Below, piece after piece: positions 1-7,360 of a stretch of DNA of 16,411 nucleotides. The notes below the pieces were generated by a model, which was given only the letters and a program-made list of their open reading frames with translations, was not told the origin of the DNA and did no database searches. Location of the stretch: NCBI GenBank assembly GCA_002401365.1, contig NVSW01000060.1, positions 1-16,411 of the forward strand, in the 5' to 3' direction. The DNA comes from Piscirickettsiaceae bacterium (lineage in GTDB: Bacteria; Pseudomonadota; Gammaproteobacteria; Methylococcales; Cycloclasticaceae). How positions within the stretch are numbered: the stretch's first letter is position 1; the number at the start of each line of letters is the position of its first letter. A program made the position numbers and the translations under genes.

Positions 1-1862
1 AGTTCAGCAAAATTCATTTTGAGCTCACTCCAGCCCAATTCCGCCATCAAATGAGCAAACGTATTGCGCCAAGGTTCTCGCATGGCCATCGTTCCACCTA
101 ACATCGCTGTGGGTTTAAATGTACCTAAGCGTTCATAGCCTATGTAATCAGCCAGTAAAAACTCTCCACCCCAAAGCGTATCATCATCACCAAAACCTAA
201 ACCATCCAGCGCCACGCCGAGTACTGCGGGGCCATTTAAAGGGTAATTGTTTTCCGCCATGCAAGATGCAATATGCGCGTGGTGATGCTGCACCGTTAAT
301 AGGTCAAGTTGCTTCTCTTCCGCTATTTGTTTGCCGTATTTGCTGGATAAGTATTCTGGGTGCGCATCAATAATTATTTTACTGGGTACATGCTCATAAA
401 GATTTTCATACAAAGATAAATTATTTTTATAATCTTCATACGTCATGGCATTTTCTACATCACCAATATGTTGAGATAAGATGGCGTTGCCATTTTTAAT
501 CAAACAAAACGTGTTCTTTAATTCGCTCCCCATAGCCAATAATTCTGGCGCATCCTCAAACCCGGGTGGCAATGGTATAGGGGCAGGCGCATAACCTCTG
601 GCACGTCTCAATAACCTTGGTTTGTCTTTGACAATACGTACAACAGAGTCGTCAACACGGTTCACAATATCTCGATCGTGCCAAAGTACATACTCAACAA
701 TATCGCCCAACCTGTTAGCAACATCTTCATTACTAATAACTTGAGGTTCATCAGAACGGTTGCCTGAAGTGAAAATAATGGGACGATTCATGCGCCTCAA
801 CATCAAGTGATGCATCGGGGTATAGGGCAGCATAAAGCCCAATGAATCCTGCCCTGGCGCCACATCATCAGCGATAGCAATTAAATCATTTTCACGCTCG
901 CCTTCTACAGCACCAAATTCGCGTTTAATGCCCGGCGGTGGAAGCGTGGTTTTTTGTAACACAACAATTGGGGCTTCAGCACTGCGTAATAAAACGGCTT
1001 CGTGCTCAGTAATCAATGCATAACGTTTTATAACATCGGTATCTCTTGCCATTAGCGCAAAAGGTTTTTTATAACGTTGTTTAGCGTCTCGCAAACGCTG
1101 AACTGTCTCAGCATTCGTTGCATCACAAGCTAAATGAAAACCGCCAATGCCTTTGACCGCGAGAATTCCACCATTTTGTAATACCGTGCACGCCGCGTCT
1201 ACGTCGTCTAGTTGAGTCAACGTTTCCATACAAGAAGGGTTGCCATCCACCCTTTCCAGTTTAATCGTTGGCCCGCACATATAGCACGCATTCGGCTGCG
1301 CATGAAAACGCCTGTTTTCTGGCCCTTGGTACTCCTCAGTACACTCGTCACATTGTTCGAAAGCCTTCATGCTGGTGTTTTTTCGGTCGTATGGAATGGC
1401 TTCAACAATTGAAAACCGAGGGCCACAATGCGTACAGTTGGTTAGAGCATAGCGATAACGACGGCCAAAAGGATCCAATGTATCTGCCATACATTCAGTG
1501 CAAACCGCCGCATCTGGCGTTACATGTGTCTGAATAGAGTTTTGTTTGCTCGCCTTAATGGAAAATTCATCCGGCACTTGCTGAATATCCAAAGCTGTTC
1601 TAGTAATGAGGTCTATTCTCGCGAGTGGAGGAACATCGTCTTTTAATTTCTTGATAAAGCAATTAATCGTTTCTGCTTGGCCCCATACATTAATAACCAC
1701 GCCTTGGCTGTCATTAATAACGTCCCCGACAAGGCTTAATTCGTTCGCTAAACGCCACACATTGGGCCTAAAGCCAACACCTTGCACAATACCGGTTACT
1801 CTAATTTGTTCCGCATCTAAAGAGGCGCTAGTACCCTTAATTGTGCTGGCGGAGACACTCAT
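1..1862 (-). CDS. hypF: HypF, carbamoyltransferase for [NiFe]-hydrogenase cyanide ligands (C-terminus cut by window edge)
   Basis: HypF uses carbamoyl phosphate and ATP to carbamoylate the C-terminal cysteine of HypE, the source of the CN ligands of the NiFe site; it acts in the cytoplasm. The frame is open from the ATG at 1862 to base 1, about 620 codons; HypF is usually about 750-800 residues, so the end lies outside the window. Domains in order: acylphosphatase (GIVQGVGFR at residues 24-32), two zinc knuckles of form C-x2-C-x18-C-x2-C (C121/C124/C143/C146 and C171/C174/C193/C196), a YrdC-like domain from about residue 212 (GILAVKGIGGFHLACDATN), and a Kae1-like domain with an HHHAH metal motif. 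The start overlaps the stop of the NHL gene as ATGA (1859-1862), and GGAAG lies about 8 nt upstream, so it is translationally coupled as the last visible gene of the minus-strand operon. No frameshift or internal stop was seen. hypABCDE are not in the window. Confidence 0.96.
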   Translation of the reverse strand, partial: MSVSASTIKGTSASLDAEQIRVTGIVQGVGFRPNVWRLANELSLVGDVINDSQGVVINVWGQAETINCFIKKLKDDVPPLARIDLITRTALDIQQVPDEFSIKASKQNSIQTHVTPDAAVCTECMADTLDPFGRRYRYALTNCTHCGPRFSIVEAIPYDRKNTSMKAFEQCDECTEEYQGPENRRFHAQPNACYMCGPTIKLERVDGNPSCMETLTQLDDVDAACTVLQNGGILAVKGIGGFHLACDATNAETVQRLRDAKQRYKKPFALMARDTDVIKRYALITEHEAVLLRSAEAPIVVLQKTTLPPPGIKREFGAVEGERENDLIAIADDVAPGQDSLGFMLPYTPMHHLMLRRMNRPIIFTSGNRSDEPQVISNEDVANRLGDIVEYVLWHDRDIVNRVDDSVVRIVKDKPRLLRRARGYAPAPIPLPPGFEDAPELLAMGSELKNTFCLIKNGNAILSQHIGDVENAMTYEDYKNNLSLYENLYEHVPSKIIIDAHPEYLSSKYGKQIAEEKQLDLLTVQHHHAHIASCMAENNYPLNGPAVLGVALDGLGFGDDDTLWGGEFLLADYIGYERLGTFKPTAMLGGTMAMREPWRNTFAHLMAELGWSELKMNFAE

Positions 1863-3070
1863 ACATTCATCTTCCAGAGACTAACACGGTTATTTCCAGA
1901 GTCAGCAACCGCCACGACATCCTCATTTGATTGAATACCATAAGGCCAACACAAACTGTCAGCACAAGGTGGAAGCCAGCGGTTATCGCCTTTATCGTGG
2001 AAGTTGGCTTGTCCCGTTAGCGCACGCGCAGCAGCGCCTGTTTTTAAGTCATCAATATGCCAAGCAATCAGTCGAGAACTGGCGGTATCCGTAACCAGCA
2101 ACCATTCATTAATCACTGTTAAGCCATACGGCATGTTGAGGGTGTATGCACGAGGCCAATACAGTGATTGGTTATGATCGACCAACTCGGCGGTATTTTG
2201 ACCTAATACATAATCACAATCTTTACCATTCGCGGTTGGAATGCCTTTCCAAATCATAATCCGGTTGTTACCTGCATCGGAAATACATAAGTGACCACCC
2301 CAAATGCCAATACCATGAGGCCAGCGCATACTCATTGCATTCGGTTCATCCCCTGCGTTTTCATCGCGGGTTACAAAGTCTTTTTGTCCAAGAACAACAT
2401 CGGCTGCTTGACCGTTTTCAGTTGGCATCTGATTCCAAATAAGGACGCGCCTGTTTTCTGAGTCAGCAACAAATAATTTTCCATCTTGCCAAAACACACC
2501 ATAAGGCCAGTGCATACTGTTGGCCGTTGCAAAAGAATTGCCTCGGTTTGATTCGTTACCCAAAAAATCAGCTTGTCCTAAGACAATATCAGCCGGTGTA
2601 TTGTTATTCTCAGGAAGTTTTTTCCAAATTAAAATTCGGTGATTCCATGCATCAGCAACGGCCATTCCGTCACCGCAAGAACAAATCCCCGTGGGTACAT
2701 TTACCGACGCAGCTGAAACATCCGTTTTGCCGTTACGCCCTTCCGAATAAAAATCTTTTTGCCCTATCACCCAATCGGCAGGTGTATCGTCACGTGAAGG
2801 CGTTTTCTTCCAACCCATTAATCGGTGATGGCCTGTGTCACAGATCCATAGAGGGCCACCGTTTTTCATAATAGCGGCGCCACGTGGTCCAAAACAACTG
2901 GTCTCATCGGGTGACACACCAATGGTGGCCATTTCCGGCACCCTCGGCGCACCTAAAATCGCAAAAGGTTCGTCTGCTAATAACTGTAGATGTGGAACTT
3001 GTCTAGCTTCATCAACGCGGAGGGATGGATCCGGGGTGACTTTCAAAGTTACTTTTTTAACCGCTGTCAT
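1859..3070 (-). CDS. NHL-repeat six-bladed beta-propeller protein, hydrogenase-associated
   Basis: A 403-residue protein with six regularly spaced motifs of form D-x-x-x-x-R-[ILV]-x-x-W at residues 78-87, 140-149, 203-212, 265-274, 328-337 and 390-399. The 62-63 residue period is that of NHL propeller blades, so the chain probably closes into a six-bladed disc. Most blades also carry a [LI]-x-G-Q-x-[DN]-F type turn and a W-P-[YH]-G element. There is no signal peptide or membrane segment, so it should be cytoplasmic. NHL propellers usually bind proteins or RNA; proteins of this type occur next to group 2a hydrogenases, but their job there is not settled. A scaffold or docking role is inference. 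The ATG at 3070 overlaps the upstream Rieske gene stop (ATGA, 3067-3070), there is no separate Shine-Dalgarno, and the stop overlaps hypF in the same way, so the three genes are tightly coupled. Confidence 0.9.
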   Translation of the reverse strand: MTAVKKVTLKVTPDPSLRVDEARQVPHLQLLADEPFAILGAPRVPEMATIGVSPDETSCFGPRGAAIMKNGGPLWICDTGHHRLMGWKKTPSRDDTPADWVIGQKDFYSEGRNGKTDVSAASVNVPTGICSCGDGMAVADAWNHRILIWKKLPENNNTPADIVLGQADFLGNESNRGNSFATANSMHWPYGVFWQDGKLFVADSENRRVLIWNQMPTENGQAADVVLGQKDFVTRDENAGDEPNAMSMRWPHGIGIWGGHLCISDAGNNRIMIWKGIPTANGKDCDYVLGQNTAELVDHNQSLYWPRAYTLNMPYGLTVINEWLLVTDTASSRLIAWHIDDLKTGAAARALTGQANFHDKGDNRWLPPCADSLCWPYGIQSNEDVVAVADSGNNRVSLWKMNV

Positions 3071-3954
3071 AATAGTTTTATTTCTACCCGGTCATTGATT
3101 ACCCTGACCGCATGTGTGTGCAGTTGAACTTCTGGTGCGGTTAAACATTCGCCGGATTCAAGTGAATACTCAAACGCATGATGCGGGCAAATTAAAATAC
3201 CATCGCGTACCTCGCCCATATCCATCGGCATACCCATATGAGCACAGGCGTTTTGATAGCATGTCACCTTGTCTCCAAAGCGACTCAATAAAACTTCGTT
3301 ATCGCTCACCGTCATTACTTTTAAGGCACCCTCAGTCAACTCGTCCATTTTGCAAGCTAACACCCAACCTGCATCATCATTGTTAGCAAATGGGCTAACG
3401 AAATTAACATTAACGGGCGCAGCCGTAATGCCACCTTTTGCCTTTTGCACGGTAGTGATTTCAGGGCAATGTTCTTTAATCGCCTTCTCAACCCCTTCTG
3501 TCAATGTTAAAGAAGAAGCAGGGCAACCATCACAGGCGCCCAGTAAACGAATAATAACGGTATCCGGCTGTACAATTTCAACAAGTTCAACGTTACCACC
3601 GTGGCTATCTAGGTAAGGCCTAACTGTTTCTAGTGCATCCTCAACTCGTTCATGCAAAGTGGCCTTAATAATCTCGTGATAGCGCAGTACCGCGTAAACC
3701 ACTTCGTCAGACACCGCTTCCTTTAATATTGCTAACGCTGCAGGCTCTGCTTTTAAGGCACGAATCAGGCGTACAAATGCTTCTTTATTTAAATCATCGT
3801 GCGCTTGTTTGAGCGCCTGCATGGCGTTCTGTTGAGATTCGTCCCAATCCACGACTAATGTTTCCAGGGACTGAATATCCTTTAAAAACGTATCTAGAGT
3901 CACGTTGCTGTTTTCGTCACCTCGAGCAGTGACAACTTCCGCTTTTGCTGACAT
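3067..3954 (-). CDS. NifU C-terminal domain fused to a Rieske [2Fe-2S] domain
   Basis: A 295-residue three-part protein. Residues about 20-100 are helical and of no recognised family. Residues about 105-170 are a NifU-type domain with D-S-H-G-G-N-V and the cluster-binding pair C141-x2-C144. Residues about 197-295 are a Rieske domain with C237-x-H239 and C256-x2-H259, the usual two-Cys two-His ligands of a [2Fe-2S] centre. No signal peptide or membrane anchor is visible, unlike the Rieske subunit of the bc1 complex, so this is a soluble ferredoxin-like form. Rieske-type FeS proteins are encoded near the mycobacterial Huc/Hhy hydrogenases, and electron transfer from the hydrogenase towards quinone is the natural inference. 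A role in FeS delivery to HupS is the alternative, because NifU domains carry labile clusters. The ATG at 3954 has no clear Shine-Dalgarno and lies 15 bp after the preceding gene, so expression probably depends on coupling. Confidence 0.92.
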   Translation of the reverse strand: MSAKAEVVTARGDENSNVTLDTFLKDIQSLETLVVDWDESQQNAMQALKQAHDDLNKEAFVRLIRALKAEPAALAILKEAVSDEVVYAVLRYHEIIKATLHERVEDALETVRPYLDSHGGNVELVEIVQPDTVIIRLLGACDGCPASSLTLTEGVEKAIKEHCPEITTVQKAKGGITAAPVNVNFVSPFANNDDAGWVLACKMDELTEGALKVMTVSDNEVLLSRFGDKVTCYQNACAHMGMPMDMGEVRDGILICPHHAFEYSLESGECLTAPEVQLHTHAVRVINDRVEIKLL

Positions 3955-3969
3955 TATTTTGCAGTTAAC

Positions 3970-4194
3970 TTAAGCGTATTTTAAATCTTTAAACAAGTAA
4001 GGCTGAACCCCACCCGACACCAGACTTCCGATAACAACACAAAGCCATAATGCCAAACCCATTTTAGCGAGAACCACGACAAGAACCGCCGCCACTACAA
4101 TGCCTATTGATGCTTGTTTAATAACATGTCCAAGGTCTTGAAATAAACGCCCTTGCCAAAATAATATAACTGAATTTTTTACCATATCTAACAT
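3970..4194 (-). CDS. Small hydrophobic membrane protein, 74 aa, unknown function
   Basis: I do not recognise this protein. It has 74 residues: an amphipathic N-terminus (about 1-26, with K6, R16, K26) followed by a hydrophobic stretch from about residue 27 to 62, broken by K44. That stretch could be a two-helix hairpin or one long helix. It ends in a short polar tail with K69 and K72. A strong Shine-Dalgarno (AGGGGAG, about 6 nt before the ATG at 4194) sits over the stop codon of the preceding 76-residue gene, so the two are made as a pair. Together they are the only membrane proteins encoded in the hydrogenase cluster, which makes them candidates for attaching the soluble enzyme or its electron carriers to the membrane. 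That role is inference from context. Confidence 0.8.
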   Translation of the reverse strand: MLDMVKNSVILFWQGRLFQDLGHVIKQASIGIVVAAVLVVVLAKMGLALWLCVVIGSLVSGGVQPYLFKDLKYA

Positions 4195-4205
4195 GTGATT
4201 CTCCC

Positions 4206-4436
4206 CTAGATGAACATTAAGATAATAAGACCAAGTAACACGCCTGGTGCAGCAGCAATAGGGCCAAAAAACCCACCCATCATCGCGGCTAAATCATTAC
4301 CTAAATCTTTACCACCAACAACAATACCGCCAACAGCCCCGCCGATTGCACCAACAATCAGAGCGATGACGTACCATATAATGCAGGTGACCAAAGTAAT
4401 TTCACCCGTCATTAAAGCATTCATAATATCTTCCAC
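4206..4436 (-). CDS. Small glycine-zipper membrane protein, 76 aa, unknown function
   Basis: A 76-residue protein with two predicted transmembrane helices, about residues 14-41 and 52-76, separated by a short polar loop (K43, D44, D48). Helix 1 carries G29-x3-G33-x3-G37-x3-G41, a classic glycine zipper, with a second GxxxG in register (G32, G36); helix 2 is also glycine- and alanine-rich. Such patterns favour tight helix packing and oligomers. The start is GTG at 4436: AAGGGG lies about 8 nt upstream of it, whereas the in-frame ATG four codons later would be too far from that site. It lies between the TPR gene (43 bp upstream) and the 74-residue gene (11 bp downstream). No family was recognised. 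A role as oligomeric membrane anchor for the hydrogenase is inference. Confidence 0.8.
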   Translation of the reverse strand: MEDIMNALMTGEITLVTCIIWYVIALIVGAIGGAVGGIVVGGKDLGNDLAAMMGGFFGPIAAAPGVLLGLIILMFI

Positions 4437-4479
4437 GTTTTATCCCCTTATTTATAAAATAGTTCTATTAATGTTTGAC

Positions 4480-5496
4480 TTAAATCCTTGACTCGCCAAA
4501 TCCTTTGCCTTTGCGTGATCCGGAAACCCCAGTTCCAATGTCTGCTTCAAGCTCACTGAGTGTTTCAGCGATAACTTGAACTTTTGCCATATCGTTATAG
4601 CGTACAAAAATATCATGCGCGCCCCTGTACAAATCTCGAGCAGCACGTAAACGGTCACGGTTACCTTCTTCAGGTTTTTCCAAATCGTCTGGTAAATTAC
4701 GTAAGCAGTTTGCTTTATTACAAATTGTATTCGCATACTCATAGGGGGTGTCTTCAGGCGTTCTAACTTTAAGCGCTTCTTCGTAAGCCTCAAGCGCCCG
4801 CAAGTTATTTTCTACCGCATGACTACTGGAGGCATACTGCAACGCATTACCTAGATTATTTTGCAACATGGCGTATTCAGTGGGCTGGTCAATAAGCGTT
4901 ACCACTTTAAGCGCCTCTTGGAATGATTGCACAGCCATTGCTTCGCGCATTTTTGACCGTTCATCAGTCATCGGTATTGATAAATAAACCGTCGCTAAAT
5001 TGTTATGCAAAATAGCGTACTCAGTCGGATACGCGTGCCGTGTAAACACTTTTAAAGCGCGCTGATAGGCTTTAATAGATTCAGTGATAGGTATTGCATT
5101 CATTCCTGCTAGCGATTGCAGAACCAAGCCAAGGTTCATTTCAGCCTCTGCAGCCTCTTCTTTGGTACCCATTTTATAGAGAACAGGTAACGAACTTTCA
5201 TATTCAGCTTGGGCTTTAAGTAAAAATTCAGTTGTACCATCCGGTATAGCTTGTAACGCTGTTCCCTTACGAGCCTGCGTTCTTGCTAGCAACAGCACTT
5301 CGTTTTGCGGACAAATATCTAATGCTTTATTGTAAAGAACAACGGCATTATGCAATTGCTGTGATGATTTAGGCTTTACTTGCAAACCCGTTGCAATCTG
5401 CACCAATAAATCAACTTTTTCCAAGTCGCTAATGTTTTCAGACTCAATGGCTTCAAGCGCCTGTGTAAACTCATGGTCAGGTAGATTGTCAGCCAT
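4480..5496 (-). CDS. Tetratricopeptide-repeat protein, hydrogenase-associated
   Basis: A 338-residue helical protein built of TPR-like units. The clearest have N-N-L-[AG]-x2-[LV]-x-Y followed 20-30 residues later by A-[YF]-[QE]-x-A-L-K-V. Three such units lie between about residues 115 and 250, including RALKVFTRHAYPTEYA, EALKVVTLIDQPTEYA and EALKVRTPEDTPYEYA, which are near-copies. There is no signal peptide or membrane segment. TPR proteins are protein-binding scaffolds; one of this type commonly accompanies NHL and Rieske genes at group 2a hydrogenase loci, where a role in assembly or in holding carriers near the enzyme is plausible but unproven. It is the first gene of the minus-strand operon. 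The ATG at 5496 has a strong Shine-Dalgarno (GGGAGG, about 6 nt away), and a sigma-70-like promoter lies about 45-70 bp upstream. Confidence 0.9.
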   Translation of the reverse strand: MADNLPDHEFTQALEAIESENISDLEKVDLLVQIATGLQVKPKSSQQLHNAVVLYNKALDICPQNEVLLLARTQARKGTALQAIPDGTTEFLLKAQAEYESSLPVLYKMGTKEEAAEAEMNLGLVLQSLAGMNAIPITESIKAYQRALKVFTRHAYPTEYAILHNNLATVYLSIPMTDERSKMREAMAVQSFQEALKVVTLIDQPTEYAMLQNNLGNALQYASSSHAVENNLRALEAYEEALKVRTPEDTPYEYANTICNKANCLRNLPDDLEKPEEGNRDRLRAARDLYRGAHDIFVRYNDMAKVQVIAETLSELEADIGTGVSGSRKGKGFGESRI

Positions 5497-5540
5497 TTAA
5501 TTCCTCCCTCAAAAATTAATCGCTTAAAGTAAACGACCAC

Positions 5541-5568
5541 CATATCTGAATCGTTAAAACCGTGTCAA
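5541..5568 (-). promoter_or_regulatory. Candidate sigma-70 promoter for the TPR-to-hypF operon
   Basis: On the minus strand a perfect -35 box TTGACA (5563-5568) is followed after 16 bp by GATATG (5541-5546), a weak -10. It points at the TPR gene, whose ATG is 45 bp further on. No -24/-12 sigma-54 pattern was found in this gap, so the accessory operon may be expressed separately from hupSL. Confidence 0.4.
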
Positions 5569-5580
5569 GCTGTTTTCATA

Positions 5581-5599
5581 ATGCATACTTTCTATGCAT
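5581..5599. repeat. Perfect inverted repeat in the divergent promoter region, candidate operator
   Basis: ATGCATA (5581-5587), spacer CTTTC, TATGCAT (5593-5599): 7-bp arms without mismatch. It lies between the divergent candidate promoters of the TPR operon and the activator gene, 13 bp upstream of the -35 box of the former and 16 bp upstream of that of the latter. The core TATGCA recurs at 5654-5659 and in the inverted repeat upstream of hupS. A regulator-binding site is inference. Confidence 0.4.
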
Positions 5600-5614
5600 C
5601 TAATACTCAAAGCG

Positions 5615-5643
5615 TTTAGAGTTAATAATTTTGTTTGTATTAT
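5615..5643 (+). promoter_or_regulatory. Candidate sigma-70 promoter of the activator gene
   Basis: TTTAGA (5615-5620, 4 of 6 to consensus) and TATTAT (5638-5643) are 17 bp apart, 27 bp before the ATG at 5671. The leader would be about 20 nt. No good Shine-Dalgarno precedes the ATG, which suggests low-level synthesis of the regulator. Confidence 0.4.
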
Positions 5644-5670
5644 GTAAATTAAATATGCAATAATCGGGCG

Positions 5671-7116
5671 ATGAATGGAACATCTACCATAGTTATTGCA
5701 GGCCTTGGCTCAAAGGAAGCTGTACTACTTAGCCGCTGTTTACACCAACATTACTCAGTTTATGTTGCTACCAACGCTGTAGACGTTGTCGAACTACTCG
5801 ACAAACACCCCGTTGACCTTCTGCTTTGTCAACACGTAGAGCATTCATTCGATGCAATAAACATTTTATACAAAGCCCGTACAAGCCACCCAGAAGTCAT
5901 TAGACTGATAGCGGGTGATTTAAACAAAGAGAATAAACAAAAAGCTGTCAACGAAGCCGCCGTATACCAATTTATCTCAAACGACTGGACAGTGATTCAG
6001 GTTGAGTTATTAGTAAACCGAGCGCTTGAAAACAAAGAACTTTCTTATCGGCATCGTCACCTTAGTCGTGAACTTAAAATGACAGAAAAGGCACTAATTA
6101 GACATCAACACAAAGAATTGATCGATGTAAAAAGTACACGCTTTGAACAGTTGATTTTTTCTAGCCCTAATATGGCTACGTTGTGTAATTTAGCCAAAAA
6201 AGCCGCAGCCACTGAATTGCCCATTCTAATTCAAGGAGAAACTGGCACTGGCAAAGAATTAATGGCTCGAGGTATACATTTCAATAGCAAAAGAAACGAT
6301 CGGCCTCTATTGGTTCATAACTGTGGAGGCATGTCGGATGATTTATTGCATTCAGAGCTTTTTGGTCACAAGCGAGGCGCTTTTACCGGCGCCATCAGTG
6401 ATCGCATGGGGTTATTCCCTGCCGCAGATGGCGGCACCGTATTCCTAGATGAAATTTCTGACGTCTCCCCCACTTTTCAAGTGAGTTTGTTACGCTTTCT
6501 ACAAGAAGGTGAAGTTAAGCCGCTTGGCAGCGACCAAATAATCAAGTGCGATGTGCGTATTATTGCTGCTTGCAATCAGCCATTGGACGTTTTAATTAGT
6601 AAGGGGAAATTTAGACAAGATTTATTTTATCGATTGAATGGCTTTCAACTGAACATTCCACCGCTTCGTAAACGTACCAGTGACATCGAAGTTTTAACCA
6701 ATTTTTTAGCGCAAAAGTTTTCTGCTGAATTTAACCGTTCGATACGCGGCATTTCACCCGATTTAATTGATAAATTTACCTTATATAGCTGGCCAGGTAA
6801 TGTACGGGAATTAGAAAATGAAATTAAGCGAATGATTGCCATGACCGATAATGGGAATTTTCTAACCGAAGAACATCTATCACCTCATATTGCCTCTCTA
6901 AAGCCAACCGTCAAATCAAAAAACCCACTGATTGAACTAAACGGTCAAACCCTTAAGGATAAAGTTGCAGAATTAGAGGAACTCCTTATTCGCGAAGCCT
7001 TGGGTCGATTGCGCTGGAATCAAAGTAAAACTGCAGCAGAGCTTGGTCTTTCGCGAGTTGGGCTATCAAATAAAATCAAGCGCTACAGTATTGGCGACAA
7101 CTCTCCGGTCGCATAA
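5671..7116 (+). CDS. Sigma-54-dependent activator of HupR/HoxA type with degenerate receiver domain
   Basis: A 481-residue NtrC-type regulator. The N-terminal domain (about 1-120) follows the receiver fold but lacks its chemistry: no acidic pair after beta-1 (VIAGLGS at 8-14), Q54 where the phosphorylated Asp should be (VDLLLCQHV), and N104 in place of the conserved Lys (QFISNDW). A charged linker (about 120-155) leads to an intact AAA+ domain with Walker A GETGTGKE (189-196), the sigma-54-contact loop GAFTGA (236-241), Walker B GGTVFLDE (254-261) and arginine fingers in FRQDLFYRL (314-322). The C-terminus has a Fis-type helix-turn-helix (about 450-472, SKTAAELGLSRVGLSNKIKR). The closest known types are HupR and HoxA, which switch on hydrogenase genes and, unusually, do so unphosphorylated. 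It is divergent from the TPR operon and sits just upstream of the sigma-54 promoter of hupSL, its likely target. No partner histidine kinase is in the window. Confidence 0.93.
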   Translation: MNGTSTIVIAGLGSKEAVLLSRCLHQHYSVYVATNAVDVVELLDKHPVDLLLCQHVEHSFDAINILYKARTSHPEVIRLIAGDLNKENKQKAVNEAAVYQFISNDWTVIQVELLVNRALENKELSYRHRHLSRELKMTEKALIRHQHKELIDVKSTRFEQLIFSSPNMATLCNLAKKAAATELPILIQGETGTGKELMARGIHFNSKRNDRPLLVHNCGGMSDDLLHSELFGHKRGAFTGAISDRMGLFPAADGGTVFLDEISDVSPTFQVSLLRFLQEGEVKPLGSDQIIKCDVRIIAACNQPLDVLISKGKFRQDLFYRLNGFQLNIPPLRKRTSDIEVLTNFLAQKFSAEFNRSIRGISPDLIDKFTLYSWPGNVRELENEIKRMIAMTDNGNFLTEEHLSPHIASLKPTVKSKNPLIELNGQTLKDKVAELEELLIREALGRLRWNQSKTAAELGLSRVGLSNKIKRYSIGDNSPVA

Positions 7117-7119
7117 CTA

Positions 7120-7359
7120 ATGTCTGAGTTTGACGACCAACAAAAGCACGATAAAAAAGTCGTCAACTTTCCACAATCTCGAACAAAGCCATAGCACACC
7201 CAAGGTGAAGCGCTTGATCTTGGCCTGTCACCGCTTGCCAAACAACCAGACTCCCAACAGCAAAAACTTATAGGCCACTGGTGCAGCTAATGCAAAGGTA
7301 TTTGGTACGGGCACAATGGTGAATGCGAGTGCCCCGCTTGCGGAAATCGAAACGGATAA
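7120..7359 (+). pseudogene. Broken zinc-ribbon small protein gene with two in-frame stops
   Basis: Starting at ATG 7120, 3 bp after the activator stop and in the same frame, a 79-codon frame reads as coherent protein through two stops, TAG 7192-7194 and TAA 7288-7290, to TAA 7357-7359. The pieces are a charged N-terminus ending VVNFPQSRTKP, then HTQGEALDLGLSPL, then KLIGHWCS, then CKGIWYG and ECECPACGNRNG. The cysteines give C-x2-C (the second stop sits inside this knuckle) and C-x-C-x2-C, a zinc-ribbon pattern. Each stop is one C-to-T change from a Gln codon. Without readthrough only 24 residues are made. The most likely status is a recent pseudogene; sequencing error or readthrough are alternatives. 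I do not recognise a named family. Confidence 0.6.
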
Positions 7360-7360
7360 C

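Noticed and set aside
7192..7290. Programmed readthrough or selenocysteine-type recoding at TAG/TAA in the zinc-ribbon frame
   Set aside because: Neither stop is TGA, no recoding structure is evident, and two different stops in 79 codons fit decay better.
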